A stretch of 33,148 nucleotides of DNA from Pirellula staleyi DSM 6068 (GCA_945870455.1 CAMBSL010000037.1:1-33148); one strand, 5' to 3'. Positions 17,401 to 25,701 are shown, counted from the first letter of the stretch. Translations and numbers: made by a program. Notes: generated by a model not told the origin, from the letters alone.

Positions 17401-17830
17401 CCAACTCGCTGAACGCCTCGACTTTTCGTTTGCGACGCGATTTGCGTTTGCTTTCCGCGTCGACTACCTCGATGACCTCAATCGGCTCATCGATCACTTC
17501 TACGTCGGCAACCTCGTCCACTTGAACCATGTCATTAGGCAGTAGATCCTCGACAGAATCGTGATCGTCGGGTACTGGCTCAATCGGTCTGCCGCCGCGC
17601 AACGCGAGCGATGGGTCGGGTTTAGTCCCGGCAGTAGCCTCATTGAGTTCGGTCACAAGCTTGGTTGCTTGAAAGCGAGTCAACTGTCCATTTTCGACCA
17701 AGAGCTTTGCAATGGCTTCCGGTGTGACACGACCCTTGGACTGCTCCACCTGGCGATGGAGCTCTTCAATGATTTCTGGGTCGAGTAATCCTCGGCTCTC
17801 CAGAAGAGCTATAAACTGCGACGCTGCCAT
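14405..17830 (-). CDS. One-pass membrane protein with TPR and PQQ-like beta-propeller domains
   Basis: The product has 1141 residues. Residues 1-65 (FIALLESRGLLDPEIIEELH and later NGQLTRFQATKLV) resemble the short helical domain found at the N-terminus of many planctomycete Ser/Thr kinases. An acidic linker (85-125) and a basic patch (KRKSRRKRK, 128-136) follow, then one membrane helix at 169-190 (GYGFIVALLLILLIPLLGWL). Residues about 193-420 are TPR-like and coiled-coil. From about 430 there are PQQ/WD40-type propeller blades, for example VVAMNAGNGKVIWRQHIG and LDAATGQSRWGKKF. The positive patch before the helix predicts a cytoplasmic N-terminus and periplasmic propeller. It overlaps the solute-binding gene by 4 bases and starts 3 bases after the preceding gene. 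Confidence 0.87.
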   Translation of the reverse strand: MAASQFIALLESRGLLDPEIIEELHRQVEQSKGRVTPEAIAKLLVENGQLTRFQATKLVTELNEATAGTKPDPSLALRGGRPIEPVPDDHDSVEDLLPNDMVQVDEVADVEVIDEPIEVIEVVDAESKRKSRRKRKVEAFSELEELPRRVVRETNVKKKSAWESYRILGYGFIVALLLILLIPLLGWLFKGSADEAWTRAEEAYKARDYEKAAKSFGDFGKNNTSDSRVSQSKVMVGLAKIRQDAEKAADPMVALKACQEILPTIASESALNELRGDVTDTLLRISEKFVMKIESTSSIADRKTLIEKMNQQLELVRDPRYVGTQERTQNELRIKKIEEDQSRLLRDISRGEDLAFTLVAMTSAVEAKDVSKTYESRRALLRKYPQLQSDVKLNELLAQATGLQQSLVVAAPKSPQINNEPAATNSVDSVLLVGRKAPGLDGENGSTIYLRVEGSVVAMNAGNGKVIWRQHIGTDWTGEPKRLLAVGDSDVLVSVPEQGVLRRLAAADGSLVWEAKMNGRLISPTIDTDVILVPTVGGEVFCLDAATGQSRWGKKFPQAIDVGIGGSTSKQKRYVLGNHSNLYAISRASGQCEEVVYVGHAPSTIAVPPIWILNQLVIFENDGSDYCTMRVFSTNDDGLNIKPAQNPITLRGHVVTEPQMDGRRLAVATNLGETAILDVEPTNPKNKVFKLVSLIENETSPKTTWPLMVGNDLWLASTRLIYYQVQVTSQKLNRQWLREDGDQFTNRPIKADDYVIHSRVVRGNLGVRVTAMKPGTGDPVWESDVGVPVTSLSTDGKGFVAVTAQGAVYLVDGKSLSDKQPLDPVENLGRNQRSTMFLTPFTLKDSRIGLLNQAKGNQLLIIDPSKRTTSPSKILAMDLGEAFPSGEAVALSSGAILVPLDSAQIAMIDPEKGKMIGTPFQPSIQAGERPKWLNPVLMADKQTAIVADQQRYMYKLSTGKQLRIITSQSLEKPLKGRLSIINDVVVGVSANASGDQLDFYDSNELRRIANVPVEGRFSWGPFALESPNGNIVLALSDIDGLIGCNDAGKKLWTLPLEKVVLVGSPSLVENDCLLATTNGELIRLSMTDGSIVARVQVGEPISGSPLILPKALLVPCDEGLILSVPVPTARSAQSDKSGTSQ

Positions 17831-17833
17831 CGT

Positions 17834-18268
17834 TTAATCAAACTCCTCAACCACGGTCACTTGAAAACTACTTAAACCTTTGTCTCGGCCTGCTTCCAAA
17901 GCAGCCACAACGGCAGCATGGATTGGATCGACGTGCGCTTCGACCGCCATCTTGAGAGCATTGTCATTTGCAACGGTGACCAGCTCCTTGCGAGCGTCGT
18001 CGAGCGCAATCAATAAATCCTGCTTGCTGCTCGCTTGCCGATCTTCGCCACCAGTCTCGACATCCTCATTACGCATCGGCTCATAAATTGGATCAATTGT
18101 TTCGACAACCTCGACCATTTCGTCCGACACGATTTCGTTTGGATCGAGTTTGGATTCTGAATCTACAGTGATACGAAGAGGTACTTGAATGGCTCCATCG
18201 CACGATCGGTAGCGAATCTCGACACTATCAATCATCGCTTGCGCATCTCCCGAAGTCGCATTGCTCAT
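17834..18268 (-). CDS. Small acidic protein of unknown function, first gene of the operon
   Basis: I chose ATG 18268 (MSNATSGDAQAMIDSVEI, 144 residues), behind AGCAGG with six bases of spacing. The longer frame to 18520 adds a Cys/Gly-rich stretch that does not look like protein and has an AGG directly against its ATG. The product has no signal or membrane segment. Residues 25-80 are strongly acidic (SDEMVEVVETIDPIYEP), and the C-terminal half is helical (KQDLLIALDDARKELVTVAN) ending in SSFQVTVVEEFD. I do not recognise the family. It ends 3 bases before the membrane propeller gene. Its acidic region might contact the basic cytoplasmic patch of that protein, which is speculation. Confidence 0.7.
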   Translation of the reverse strand: MSNATSGDAQAMIDSVEIRYRSCDGAIQVPLRITVDSESKLDPNEIVSDEMVEVVETIDPIYEPMRNEDVETGGEDRQASSKQDLLIALDDARKELVTVANDNALKMAVEAHVDPIHAAVVAALEAGRDKGLSSFQVTVVEEFD

Positions 18269-18632
18269 TACGAACCTGCTTGCACCCGCATCATCACCAA
18301 AACAACAAAGTAAGCCCCCCAAAAGGCCACTACCGCAAGTGCCACATGCGAGCCTTTTCCAACAACAGCGAATATAGCGGTGGGGTCCATAGAAGAACGA
18401 ATCCGGTGATGAGAATTTAGTTTTCGAAGTAGCTAAGAGCGCCGCCACTCGCGGCAATTCTTGGAGAAGGGCCAGTAACCCTAAGCATAGCTGCGACGAA
18501 TCACTTTGAGGATTGGCCATCCTGAGTTTTCAAACAGATTTGAACCTTTTGCCCTCCAATCCGAGAGCTCAGTCGTTTTCCAAACGGTACGACGGCGAAA
18601 AGTCCTCTTTTCGCGGCGGTCTAAGCCAAAAA
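18269..18632. other. Spacer without a supported gene
   Basis: The spacer lies between the HerA-like gene stop and my chosen operon start. The minus-strand frame that extends the first operon gene upstream to 18520 is open but reads as Cys/Gly/Arg-rich, not protein-like. The operon promoter should lie here. I see no convincing -35/-10 pair and no hairpin. Confidence 0.5.
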
Positions 18633-21080
18633 CTAGTCGATGAGCGCAGTTGCAATCCCTTGAGCGTCGATTTGCCAAGGGACCCATACGAGTGCAAGCA
18701 GCTTAATTTTGGTATCCCCCTTGCGAATCGGGATATCGATTGCTTCTAATGTCAAGTTCTCGACCGAGAATTGGCTGGTGACCGCATCGATCTCTTCTTG
18801 ACACTGACTCTCGATTTCATCTTTCGCGGCTTGTAGTTCCCCGAGCGTTTCTTGAGCCCTCATGACCTCCCCTTGCTGAGCGGTCGCTCGGCCAAAACCT
18901 CGAACGGCCGTCGCAGCTTTGGTTACGTTTCCTTTCGTTGCGATCTTGTTTCCGAGCAACGCGCCGAGAATACTTGTTCCAATGTTGAATATCCCCTCCA
19001 TTTGCTTGGATTTCGCAGCCTCTGTTTGTTTGTCGAGCCTCTGCTGGGCGGCCAACAATCGCGTTTGAAAAGTCCTTATTTTTTCGGCATATTTTGCCTT
19101 GAGCTTGTCGATTGCGGCATCGCGAGCCTCTTTGGCGGAATGCGATAAATCGATGCGAGCATCTGTTTCGCTCATTCCCGGTGGGGTTGTCTTTTTGATC
19201 GCCTTGCAAGAATAAACGGTGCACTGGATGTGTCGAAAAAAGTAGTCTTTGAGCGATTTTTCCCAGTTACTAAAATTCTTGGCGGAGGATAACTCCACTG
19301 GCATGCCGGCATACGTGTAAGCGTCTTCAGGCTGATTGCTCAACTGCAAAACATCGGGCTCAATGCGAGCGGATTCCTCCCAAAGTGGATCGGGTACATC
19401 ACCTTGGATGTTGACCATCAGCCGCACATCCTCCCAATAGTCGACGTTGGCTGGCGCTTTCACGAAGTGGATACTCGCTTGCCCTAGTATCGCTGGCCGA
19501 TAGATCACACGGTTCTTGGAACCGGGAATCTTGGTTGGAATCAAGAATCTCTCGGTCACATCTGCAGGCACAATCGGACGCGAACCGGACTCGGCTGACG
19601 AAGCACTACCAGACGATGTTGCAGGCAAATTAGCCGACCCCTTGTTCGATGCCAGATTCTTTTTTTCTGCCATCAACGTCGAGATCTGATCGCGGGACAA
19701 TGGCCCCCGCAAAAACGACATGGCCCACCTCGATTGGAAAATGGTTGGCCCGACATCATGCACATTGTTCATCAGAAACACGCGATTGCCGAGCGCCGAA
19801 AGAGACCGCTCCATCTCCGCCCGATCGAACGCGCTCCCCTGTTGCAACGATGCCCCCTCGAGTCCGTCGAGCACCCGATCCTTGTCCCGCTGCGTTTGCA
19901 AGCGACCAAGAAACCAAGTTCCCATGTTAGACAATCCCTTGTAGTCCAAGTCGACCGGATTTTGGGTCGCAAGCACAATACCAAGACCGAAGGCTCTTGC
20001 TTGCTTGAGCAACGTCATCATCGGCGGCTTGGATGGCGGTTTGGCGGACGGCGGGAAGTACCCGTACACTTCGTCCATGTAAAACAAAGCTCGAAGCGAT
20101 CCCGTCCCCGGCTGGGCTCGCATCCACGCTAATAACTCGCCTAAAAAGATGGTCACAAAAAACATGCGCTCCGAATCGTTCAAGTGAGCGATCGAAATGA
20201 TCGACAATCGCGGCTTGCCATCGGACGTGTACAGAAGGCTCTTGATGTCGAGCGTTTGGCCATCAAGCCAACCGGCAAAGGCTGGCGATGCGAGCAAGTT
20301 GTTTAAGCTCATCGCCAACTTGGCTCGCTCTGCCACTGGAAAAAACGAGTCGAGATCAAGAATCCCAATCTTCTTCATAGGCGGCGATTGGATCTGCCGA
20401 ATGAGCTCTTCCAGACTAAGGTTGTTGCCGCTGCGCCACGCTTGGTCGAAAATATTCGAGAGCAAGATATGCTCGCGGCTTGTGAGCGGATCGGCGTCGA
20501 TACCCAGCAACGTCAGCAACCCCGATGAGGCTGCTGATACTTTTTCTCGCATCGTTTCCGCGTCTTGTTGCACCGCTGGAGGTGGAGCATCGAAGCTTTT
20601 GAGAACCGTCATCGGCACGCCGATGGTACTCCCTGGCGTGAAGATGGTCATATCGACGGAATCGCGATACCGTTGGATGCGATCGGCGTTTTGATGCCAA
20701 TCGTTCAGCCCTTTGCGCCAACGGGTAGCCGTTTCTTCTGCAAGCTCGTCAATCGATTTACCTTGCCGAGGCGCTTCCGAAGGCTCAATCCATTCTTTGA
20801 AGTCCGATGCTGCCAAATTTGGGAAAGCAAGCAAAAGATTGCCTAAGTCACCTTTTGGGTCGATGCAGATCGCAGGGATGCCGTCGATCGCCGCTTCTTC
20901 CAACAAGCTTAGGCACAATCCAGTCTTTCCGCTTCCCGTCATCCCCACGCACAGTGCGTGCGTCACGAGATCCTTGGAGTCGTAATTGACCAGTTCGTCG
21001 AGAAGTTTTCGCTCGCCAAGATCATACTTCTTTCCGAGATAGAAACTGCCAAGCTTTTCATAGTCTTGTACGGATATCAT
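18633..21080 (-). CDS. HerA-like P-loop ATPase with C-terminal coiled coil
   Basis: From ATG 21080 the product has 815 residues. An alternative start at 21137 adds 19 residues that do not look conserved. Walker A is GMTGSGKT (46-53), followed by CIDPKGDLGNLL. Walker B is ALFYMDEVYGYF with D336/E337. The sensor-like LATQNPVDLDYKG and later GRLQTQRDKDRVLDGLEG complete the HerA/FtsK-type core. The C-terminal third has a coiled-coil stretch (KLKAKYAEKIRTFQTRLLAA), a hydrophobic Gly-rich segment (FNIGTSILGALLGN) and further heptads. HerA proteins form hexameric DNA-translocating motors, often with the nuclease NurA. No NurA, SIR2 or other partner is adjacent. The substrate is unproven: DNA is assumed from the family. 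Confidence 0.85.
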   Translation of the reverse strand: MISVQDYEKLGSFYLGKKYDLGERKLLDELVNYDSKDLVTHALCVGMTGSGKTGLCLSLLEEAAIDGIPAICIDPKGDLGNLLLAFPNLAASDFKEWIEPSEAPRQGKSIDELAEETATRWRKGLNDWHQNADRIQRYRDSVDMTIFTPGSTIGVPMTVLKSFDAPPPAVQQDAETMREKVSAASSGLLTLLGIDADPLTSREHILLSNIFDQAWRSGNNLSLEELIRQIQSPPMKKIGILDLDSFFPVAERAKLAMSLNNLLASPAFAGWLDGQTLDIKSLLYTSDGKPRLSIISIAHLNDSERMFFVTIFLGELLAWMRAQPGTGSLRALFYMDEVYGYFPPSAKPPSKPPMMTLLKQARAFGLGIVLATQNPVDLDYKGLSNMGTWFLGRLQTQRDKDRVLDGLEGASLQQGSAFDRAEMERSLSALGNRVFLMNNVHDVGPTIFQSRWAMSFLRGPLSRDQISTLMAEKKNLASNKGSANLPATSSGSASSAESGSRPIVPADVTERFLIPTKIPGSKNRVIYRPAILGQASIHFVKAPANVDYWEDVRLMVNIQGDVPDPLWEESARIEPDVLQLSNQPEDAYTYAGMPVELSSAKNFSNWEKSLKDYFFRHIQCTVYSCKAIKKTTPPGMSETDARIDLSHSAKEARDAAIDKLKAKYAEKIRTFQTRLLAAQQRLDKQTEAAKSKQMEGIFNIGTSILGALLGNKIATKGNVTKAATAVRGFGRATAQQGEVMRAQETLGELQAAKDEIESQCQEEIDAVTSQFSVENLTLEAIDIPIRKGDTKIKLLALVWVPWQIDAQGIATALID

Positions 21081-21201
21081 CAACGAGCGTCTTTCGAAAT
21101 CGAGGTTATTCTGAAACTTCCCGGCGAACGCCACCATGATCGGATGGCATCGAGCACCATTTCATTGCGCACCAATTCATTGAGCACACGGAACTGAAAA
21201 T

Positions 21202-22305
21202 CTATTCGTTGGCTACGTTTACGTAAACTTTCAATGCGGAGTTGTCTTCGACCAACAGCCGCATCATTTCTTTGTACTCCCCCAAACCGTCCACTGGGCT
21301 GGTCAAAATTTTTGACAAGACGTTTGGAAACATCACTTCGCCCAACGCCAAATCTCGAATGCCAGATTCAACGTGCTCTCGGTTTGCATTGACGCTACCA
21401 ACGAGTAGCTTGTTGCCGAGCACCCATTCGATATTGACCTTATCCGAAGGAACGGTTGTGGTCACTTTGCCACCCGTGATGCTAGTCCAAACCAACACAC
21501 CGTTGTGACCCAAGGATTCCATTGCGCTAAAAGCAATCGCCGAAGAACCGGTTGCATCGATAATCAAATCAGCCTTGCCGACTCGCTTGGCGAGTTCCGA
21601 CAAGGAGGTTTGCGATGTTGGAATATAGGTTGCTTCCATTCCCTCGACGATCGAACTCTTGAGGTGCGGGCCTGTCGCTCTCGCAAGCGTAAACACTTCG
21701 ATTCCCCGAAGTCGTAAGATGAGCGTTGCCAACAAACCAATTTGTCCAGCACCGAGCACAAAGGCTCGTTTTGGATTCCAAACCTTCATGCGACGTTGTG
21801 CCTCGAACGCTTGTTGGATCGCTTTGGCCGCACAGCTCATCGGCTCCATGAGCACGTGTAGATTTTTGAGCCCTTTGGGGACTCTCACAACGTAGTCTTC
21901 GTGATCCACAAAGTACTCCGTCAAATAGCCGTGCAGCAAATTGATGCCGCGTTCGTAGTAAGTCTCCTCACTGGTCATGTCGTAGGTGCCGATCTTGTCG
22001 TAGATCGAACCACCAGGGCGACGAACGGTTGCCGTCACGTAATCGCCCACTTTGATATTCCGAACGTTGGCCCCAACCTCTTTGACGATTCCAAACGACT
22101 CATGCCCCAAAACGAGATAGTCATCGCCCGGGGGTGGGTTGCCGTAAAGTGCATCGTTGATTTCGCGGTCCGTTGCATCGACGCCGACCTTGAGAACCTT
22201 GACCAGAATTCCTTTTCCGTCCGGTATCTTATCGATCGAAGGCATGGGAATATCGCGTTCATGTACGCTATTGGGTGTGCCAGGCCGGACTGCAATCGCT
22301 TTCAT
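21202..22305 (-). CDS. gdh: Glucose 1-dehydrogenase-like MDR-family oxidoreductase
   Basis: This 367-residue medium-chain dehydrogenase matches the glucose-dehydrogenase branch best known from archaea. Evidence includes [16 protein letters not shown] (41-56), where an Asp-containing segment replaces the usual zinc Cys, LGHESFG with H68/E69, the family stretch [17 protein letters not shown], and [11 protein letters not shown]. The nucleotide-binding loop is [13 protein letters not shown]. Near the C-terminus, [18 protein letters not shown] is characteristic of this branch. It would oxidise glucose or a related aldose to the lactone with NAD(P). It is flanked by minus-strand genes with spacers of over 100 bases, so it is probably a single unit. 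The precise sugar is not determined. Confidence 0.83.
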   Translation of the reverse strand: MKAIAVRPGTPNSVHERDIPMPSIDKIPDGKGILVKVLKVGVDATDREINDALYGNPPPGDDYLVLGHESFGIVKEVGANVRNIKVGDYVTATVRRPGGSIYDKIGTYDMTSEETYYERGINLLHGYLTEYFVDHEDYVVRVPKGLKNLHVLMEPMSCAAKAIQQAFEAQRRMKVWNPKRAFVLGAGQIGLLATLILRLRGIEVFTLARATGPHLKSSIVEGMEATYIPTSQTSLSELAKRVGKADLIIDATGSSAIAFSAMESLGHNGVLVWTSITGGKVTTTVPSDKVNIEWVLGNKLLVGSVNANREHVESGIRDLALGEVMFPNVLSKILTSPVDGLGEYKEMMRLLVEDNSALKVYVNVANE

Positions 22306-22458
22306 AACGTTCTGCTATTGGTTTATTGAGAAATTGGGAGGGTGGAGGAAAAGACGGCTAATGGCCGAAAATTATAACGGCCCGACGACGCTTGGCCACA
22401 GACGATTGCTCAGGGCAGCGGAAATCGATTCGACGGGGTGCCAATCATTACGACTTGC

Positions 22459-23169
22459 TCAGAAAGGGCATTCGGGGCGATAGAGCAGTCGACTGCAACT
22501 AGGACAAACGAAAGGATTTCCCATTCTGAGTTTGTCAAGAATGCGCGGCGTAAGGCCGGTATTGCAACCACCACACGACACGTCTTCGAGTTGCGCCATG
22601 GCATCTGCGCCGCGACTCGATACCAACCGTTTGTAGTCGACCTTGAATTCCGGCGTTAATTGCTCTTCCACTTTGGCAAGGTTCCCCTCGACGCGGATCA
22701 ACTCTTGTTGGAGTGTGGCAATCCGAGCGGCAACGTTGTTATCGGTTTTCACTTTTTCCGCTTCGGTGAGTTTTAGCTTTTCTTCGTATTCCTTGGACAA
22801 GGCTTGAAAGCTATCAATTTCCTCGAGGGTTTCCAGAATTTCGTCGGACAATACGTTATTGGCTTGGGTGTCCGCCGCGATTTGCTCTTTGATGGCCTGG
22901 AATTCGCGATTATTGGTGGCGGAGTTCATTTTCCCTTCCCAATCGTGAATTTTGGCTTCGCGTTCACGAAGTTGCAGTTGCTTTCGGTCGGTCTCCATCT
23001 TTTTCTGTTTGATGGTGTCCTTGCATTTTTGCAACGCGTCTTTTGCCGTGTCAACCTGTAACTGAGCAGCTTTGATTTGCCTGGGGCCACGCTCAATTTG
23101 CGACTTTATTTCGGCAATTTGAACCAAGAGTTGATGCAGATTTCGGACTACGGAGTCGCTGACGTTCAT
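22459..23169 (-). CDS. Coiled-coil protein with C4 zinc ribbon (COG1579 family)
   Basis: I start at ATG 23169 (MNVSDSVVRNLHQLLVQIAE, 236 residues) because the upstream 40-residue extension to 23289 lacks the heptad pattern. Residues 5-175 form a long antiparallel coiled coil with the family landmark MNSATNNREFQAIKEQI. The C-terminus carries the zinc ribbon CGGC (199-202) and CPSC (222-225). Family members are widespread, often annotated as nucleic-acid-binding zinc-ribbon proteins, and their role is poorly defined. It is cytoplasmic with no signal peptide. It is divergent from the TPR gene that starts at 23333. Confidence 0.87.
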   Translation of the reverse strand: MNVSDSVVRNLHQLLVQIAEIKSQIERGPRQIKAAQLQVDTAKDALQKCKDTIKQKKMETDRKQLQLREREAKIHDWEGKMNSATNNREFQAIKEQIAADTQANNVLSDEILETLEEIDSFQALSKEYEEKLKLTEAEKVKTDNNVAARIATLQQELIRVEGNLAKVEEQLTPEFKVDYKRLVSSRGADAMAQLEDVSCGGCNTGLTPRILDKLRMGNPFVCPSCSRLLYRPECPF

Positions 23170-23332
23170 TCGATTTCCACTGATAGATAGTTCGGCGAAG
23201 AGGTTTCCCAAGATTAAACCACAAATGTCGACAGAAACTAGCCTGATATCACTATTGCGATCTGAATTGCAAGTAACGACAATTGCCAACGCGGATTGGC
23301 CGGACAGTACCTATTAATTTAATGGAAATGCA

Positions 23333-24463
23333 ATGATATCCTCTGCCTTTAAGCACTGCCTCTGGAGCGGTTCTGCTGTCGTCTTTCTTTTTTGTGAAAT
23401 GTCTTCGCCCGTCGTTTTTTCGCAAGAACCCGCGAATTCCAATCGAAAAAGCGACCGAGTGGCTGTTTCCGCCGATCTAGAGTCGTTCTACAGCAAGACC
23501 GAAAGTGCGTCTACGGTTGCCGACTACACGTCCATTCTTGATTTTTGCCGAAACGTTGCTGGAGATAGGACCCGTTCACGTGATGACCGCGAATACGCTC
23601 GCAGCTTGATGAGCTGGGCGGCGAACCGCCGAGGCGAAGCCCGCAGCGATCAAGCGGGAATAATGGTTCGAAATCAGCAGTTAACCGAAGCCGAGAATCT
23701 CGACGCGCTGGCCCGCAAGGATTTTGAAAATGCAATCCAACTAGACAACACACGCTGGCGAGCTCATCACAATCTCGCGATCACCCAAGCCGTGCAGGGG
23801 GAGACACAGGCTGCACTGGATAGTTTTGCCCAAGTGATCCGGCTCAACCCCGAGTATCCAAACGCCTACTTCAATAGGGGCGAAATTCTCTTTCGTGCCA
23901 ATCAATATGAGGCCGCGTTGCTGGACTACGAAAAAGGAATTCAACTGGCACCGGACGATTCATCCGCTTTCAGTGGCAGAGCCCATACGCTCTACGCGTT
24001 GGGGAAAACAAAAGAAGCGCTCGCCGATTATGCCAAAGCGATGGAGCTCGCACCACAATCGGTGGATGCAGCCACGGAGTACGCAGATACTTGCCAAGCA
24101 CTCGGCAATTGGAAAGACGCGGCCACCGCTTATCAAAAAGCGATGCAACTCGACGGCAAAAATGCGAGACTGCTACAAAACGCAGCTTGGATGATGGCAA
24201 CTTGCCCTGATGATTTTTATCGAAATGGTTCGTCCGCGTTGGAGACCGCTCAAATGGCCGTGCGTGTAGCCTCTGCACCTGCATCCGCACAAGTGCTCGA
24301 CGTGTTGGCTGCGGCACAAGCAACCGCTGGTGATTTCGCCTCCGCTCAAAGCACAATAGCAGAAGCACTTCGTTCGACCACAGATCCGGTGCTTCGAAGC
24401 GAACTGCAAATGCGAGGAAAGCTCTATCAACGAAAAAAAGTTTACGTCCAACCAAAACGCTGA
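23333..24463 (+). CDS. Secreted TPR-repeat protein
   Basis: The product has 376 residues with an export signal at about 10-31 (WSGSAVVFLFCEMSSPVVFS, then QEP). Residues about 125-270 contain at least four consecutive tetratricopeptide repeats, for example RWRAHHNLAITQAVQG, YPNAYFNRGEILFRANQYEA and SSAFSGRAHTLYALGKTKEA. The C-terminal part (MMATCPDDFYRNGSSALETA) is the usual tail of planctomycete TPR proteins. TPRs mediate protein-protein contacts and no enzyme domain is present. It stands alone, divergent from the zinc-ribbon gene, so no partner is suggested. Confidence 0.88.
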   Translation: MISSAFKHCLWSGSAVVFLFCEMSSPVVFSQEPANSNRKSDRVAVSADLESFYSKTESASTVADYTSILDFCRNVAGDRTRSRDDREYARSLMSWAANRRGEARSDQAGIMVRNQQLTEAENLDALARKDFENAIQLDNTRWRAHHNLAITQAVQGETQAALDSFAQVIRLNPEYPNAYFNRGEILFRANQYEAALLDYEKGIQLAPDDSSAFSGRAHTLYALGKTKEALADYAKAMELAPQSVDAATEYADTCQALGNWKDAATAYQKAMQLDGKNARLLQNAAWMMATCPDDFYRNGSSALETAQMAVRVASAPASAQVLDVLAAAQATAGDFASAQSTIAEALRSTTDPVLRSELQMRGKLYQRKKVYVQPKR

Positions 24464-24855
24464 AGTTGTGGTTGTGTTGAAATTCGAAACGATCAAACCT
24501 CTGTAGGATCGGAACTACGGCTTCGACAACGATCTCGCAACCCGTTCTTGAACGGTTTCAGAAACTGAGGGACAACTGGAAGGCCAAAACACGCCATTTG
24601 TCGAACGTCGGCCAAATTTCTCTAGCTTTTTCTTATCAAAACATCATTGGCATGGGGCCTGAAGCTCATCTTTACCCACATCTTTTGATCTTACTCCCCT
24701 CGCCCTGTACTCGGGGAGAGGGGCTGGGGGTGAGGGGGTTACACTGTGTTTTGATTGGTATTTTGATTGCGAATTCAATGACTATCCTCTTTTCAGAAGC
24801 GTAAATAAACCACCGAACCTTACAAGTCAGGGCTCTACCCCTCTCCCCTCATCAA
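24464..24855. other. Gene-free spacer between converging genes
   Basis: No supported gene is seen. A frame at 24598-24804 runs through the repetitive C/G tract at 24694-24738 and is not protein-like. A related ACCCCTCTCCCCTC tract appears at the far end of the spacer near 24837-24850. Confidence 0.5.
24694..24738. repeat. C-rich/G-rich imperfect palindrome
   Basis: CTCCCCTCGCCC is followed by TGTACTCGGGGAGAGGGG and a G-rich run containing GGGGGTGAGGGG. The left and right ends can pair as an imperfect hairpin, and the G-tracts could also form a quadruplex. Very similar words are common in planctomycete spacers, which suggests a dispersed repeat (family knowledge, not checked here). Confidence 0.55.
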
Positions 24856-25701
24856 TCAATTTTTGCGCATTCGCTCCTGTCGTTCTCGTTCTTCTTCGTA
24901 AGCAACGTCGATCAAATGCAGTACCCCATCAACATCAGCAGCCTCCGTCGGGAACTCAAAATTACCCGTTAGCTTCAAGTCAGGACGGAGCTCACGCTTT
25001 TCATACAATTCCCAGATTTCTTCCCCGTAGTGAGTATCCGCCAACTCAGGCGCAAATCTAGCGTAATATTGAGTCATGTTTTCAACATCCCGCAGGAGCA
25101 TGCTCTTTGCGCTATTGTTGGCTGCTGCATTAACGACTTGCGGCAAGTCAATGATAACGGGTCCTTCCGAGTCCTGAAGAACGTTGAATTCAGAGAGATC
25201 ACCGTGCACCAGCCCGATACACATCATACGCAATACATAATTCATGACGGTCGCGTGATCCCTCACTGCTTGCTCCGCTGACAACGCGATGTCGTTGAGT
25301 CGAGGCGCGACGTCACCATCCGCGCCGGTTATCAGCTCCATCAACAACACTCCTCCGAACAAACCATAAGCTTTGGGGACTCGCACTCCCACTGCCGCAA
25401 GACTCAACAACGCATCCACTTCGGCACGCTGCCAGACAACCTCCTGTTGATCCCTACCGAATTTGGATCGTTTTTCCATTGCTCTCTGCCGGCGGCTGTT
25501 TCGAATTTTTCGTCCTTCCTGATACTGAACCGCTTTCTTAAAACTGCGATCGGCAACATCTTTGTAAACCTTAGCGCAGCAGATCTCCTGGCCGCAACGC
25601 ACAAGAAAAACTTGGGCTTCTTTCCCGCTCATCAACGAACGAATGACTTCGTCAACTAATCCGTCGTCGATCAGCGGTTGAATACTCTTGGGGACTTTCA
25701 A
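24856..25701 (-). CDS. RIO-type serine protein kinase
   Basis: This 281-residue atypical kinase has the RIO1-like pattern. The phosphate loop region is LMSGKEAQVFLVR, the ATP lysine is K44 in CAKVYKD, and the insertion RSFKKAVQYQEGR...NSRRQRAMEKRSKF resembles that of RIO1. The catalytic loop is HGDLSEFN (166-173; Asp168 and Asn173), and the metal-binding IIDLPQVVN has D185. All residues needed for catalysis are present. RIO1 acts in ribosome maturation in eukaryotes and archaea. Roles of bacterial RIO kinases are largely undefined. The C-terminus (YEEERERQERMRKN) is charged and helical. It is convergent with the TPR gene and appears monocistronic. Confidence 0.92.
   Translation of the reverse strand: MKVPKSIQPLIDDGLVDEVIRSLMSGKEAQVFLVRCGQEICCAKVYKDVADRSFKKAVQYQEGRKIRNSRRQRAMEKRSKFGRDQQEVVWQRAEVDALLSLAAVGVRVPKAYGLFGGVLLMELITGADGDVAPRLNDIALSAEQAVRDHATVMNYVLRMMCIGLVHGDLSEFNVLQDSEGPVIIDLPQVVNAAANNSAKSMLLRDVENMTQYYARFAPELADTHYGEEIWELYEKRELRPDLKLTGNFEFPTEAADVDGVLHLIDVAYEEERERQERMRKN

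Noticed and set aside
18269..18520. N-terminal extension of the first operon gene to ATG 18520
   Set aside because: The added 84 residues are Cys/Gly/Arg-rich and the ribosome site is misplaced. ATG 18268 has a better-spaced AGCAGG.
24598..24804. Small plus-strand frame in the TPR-RIO spacer
   Set aside because: It runs through a dispersed-type C/G tract and its translation is not protein-like.
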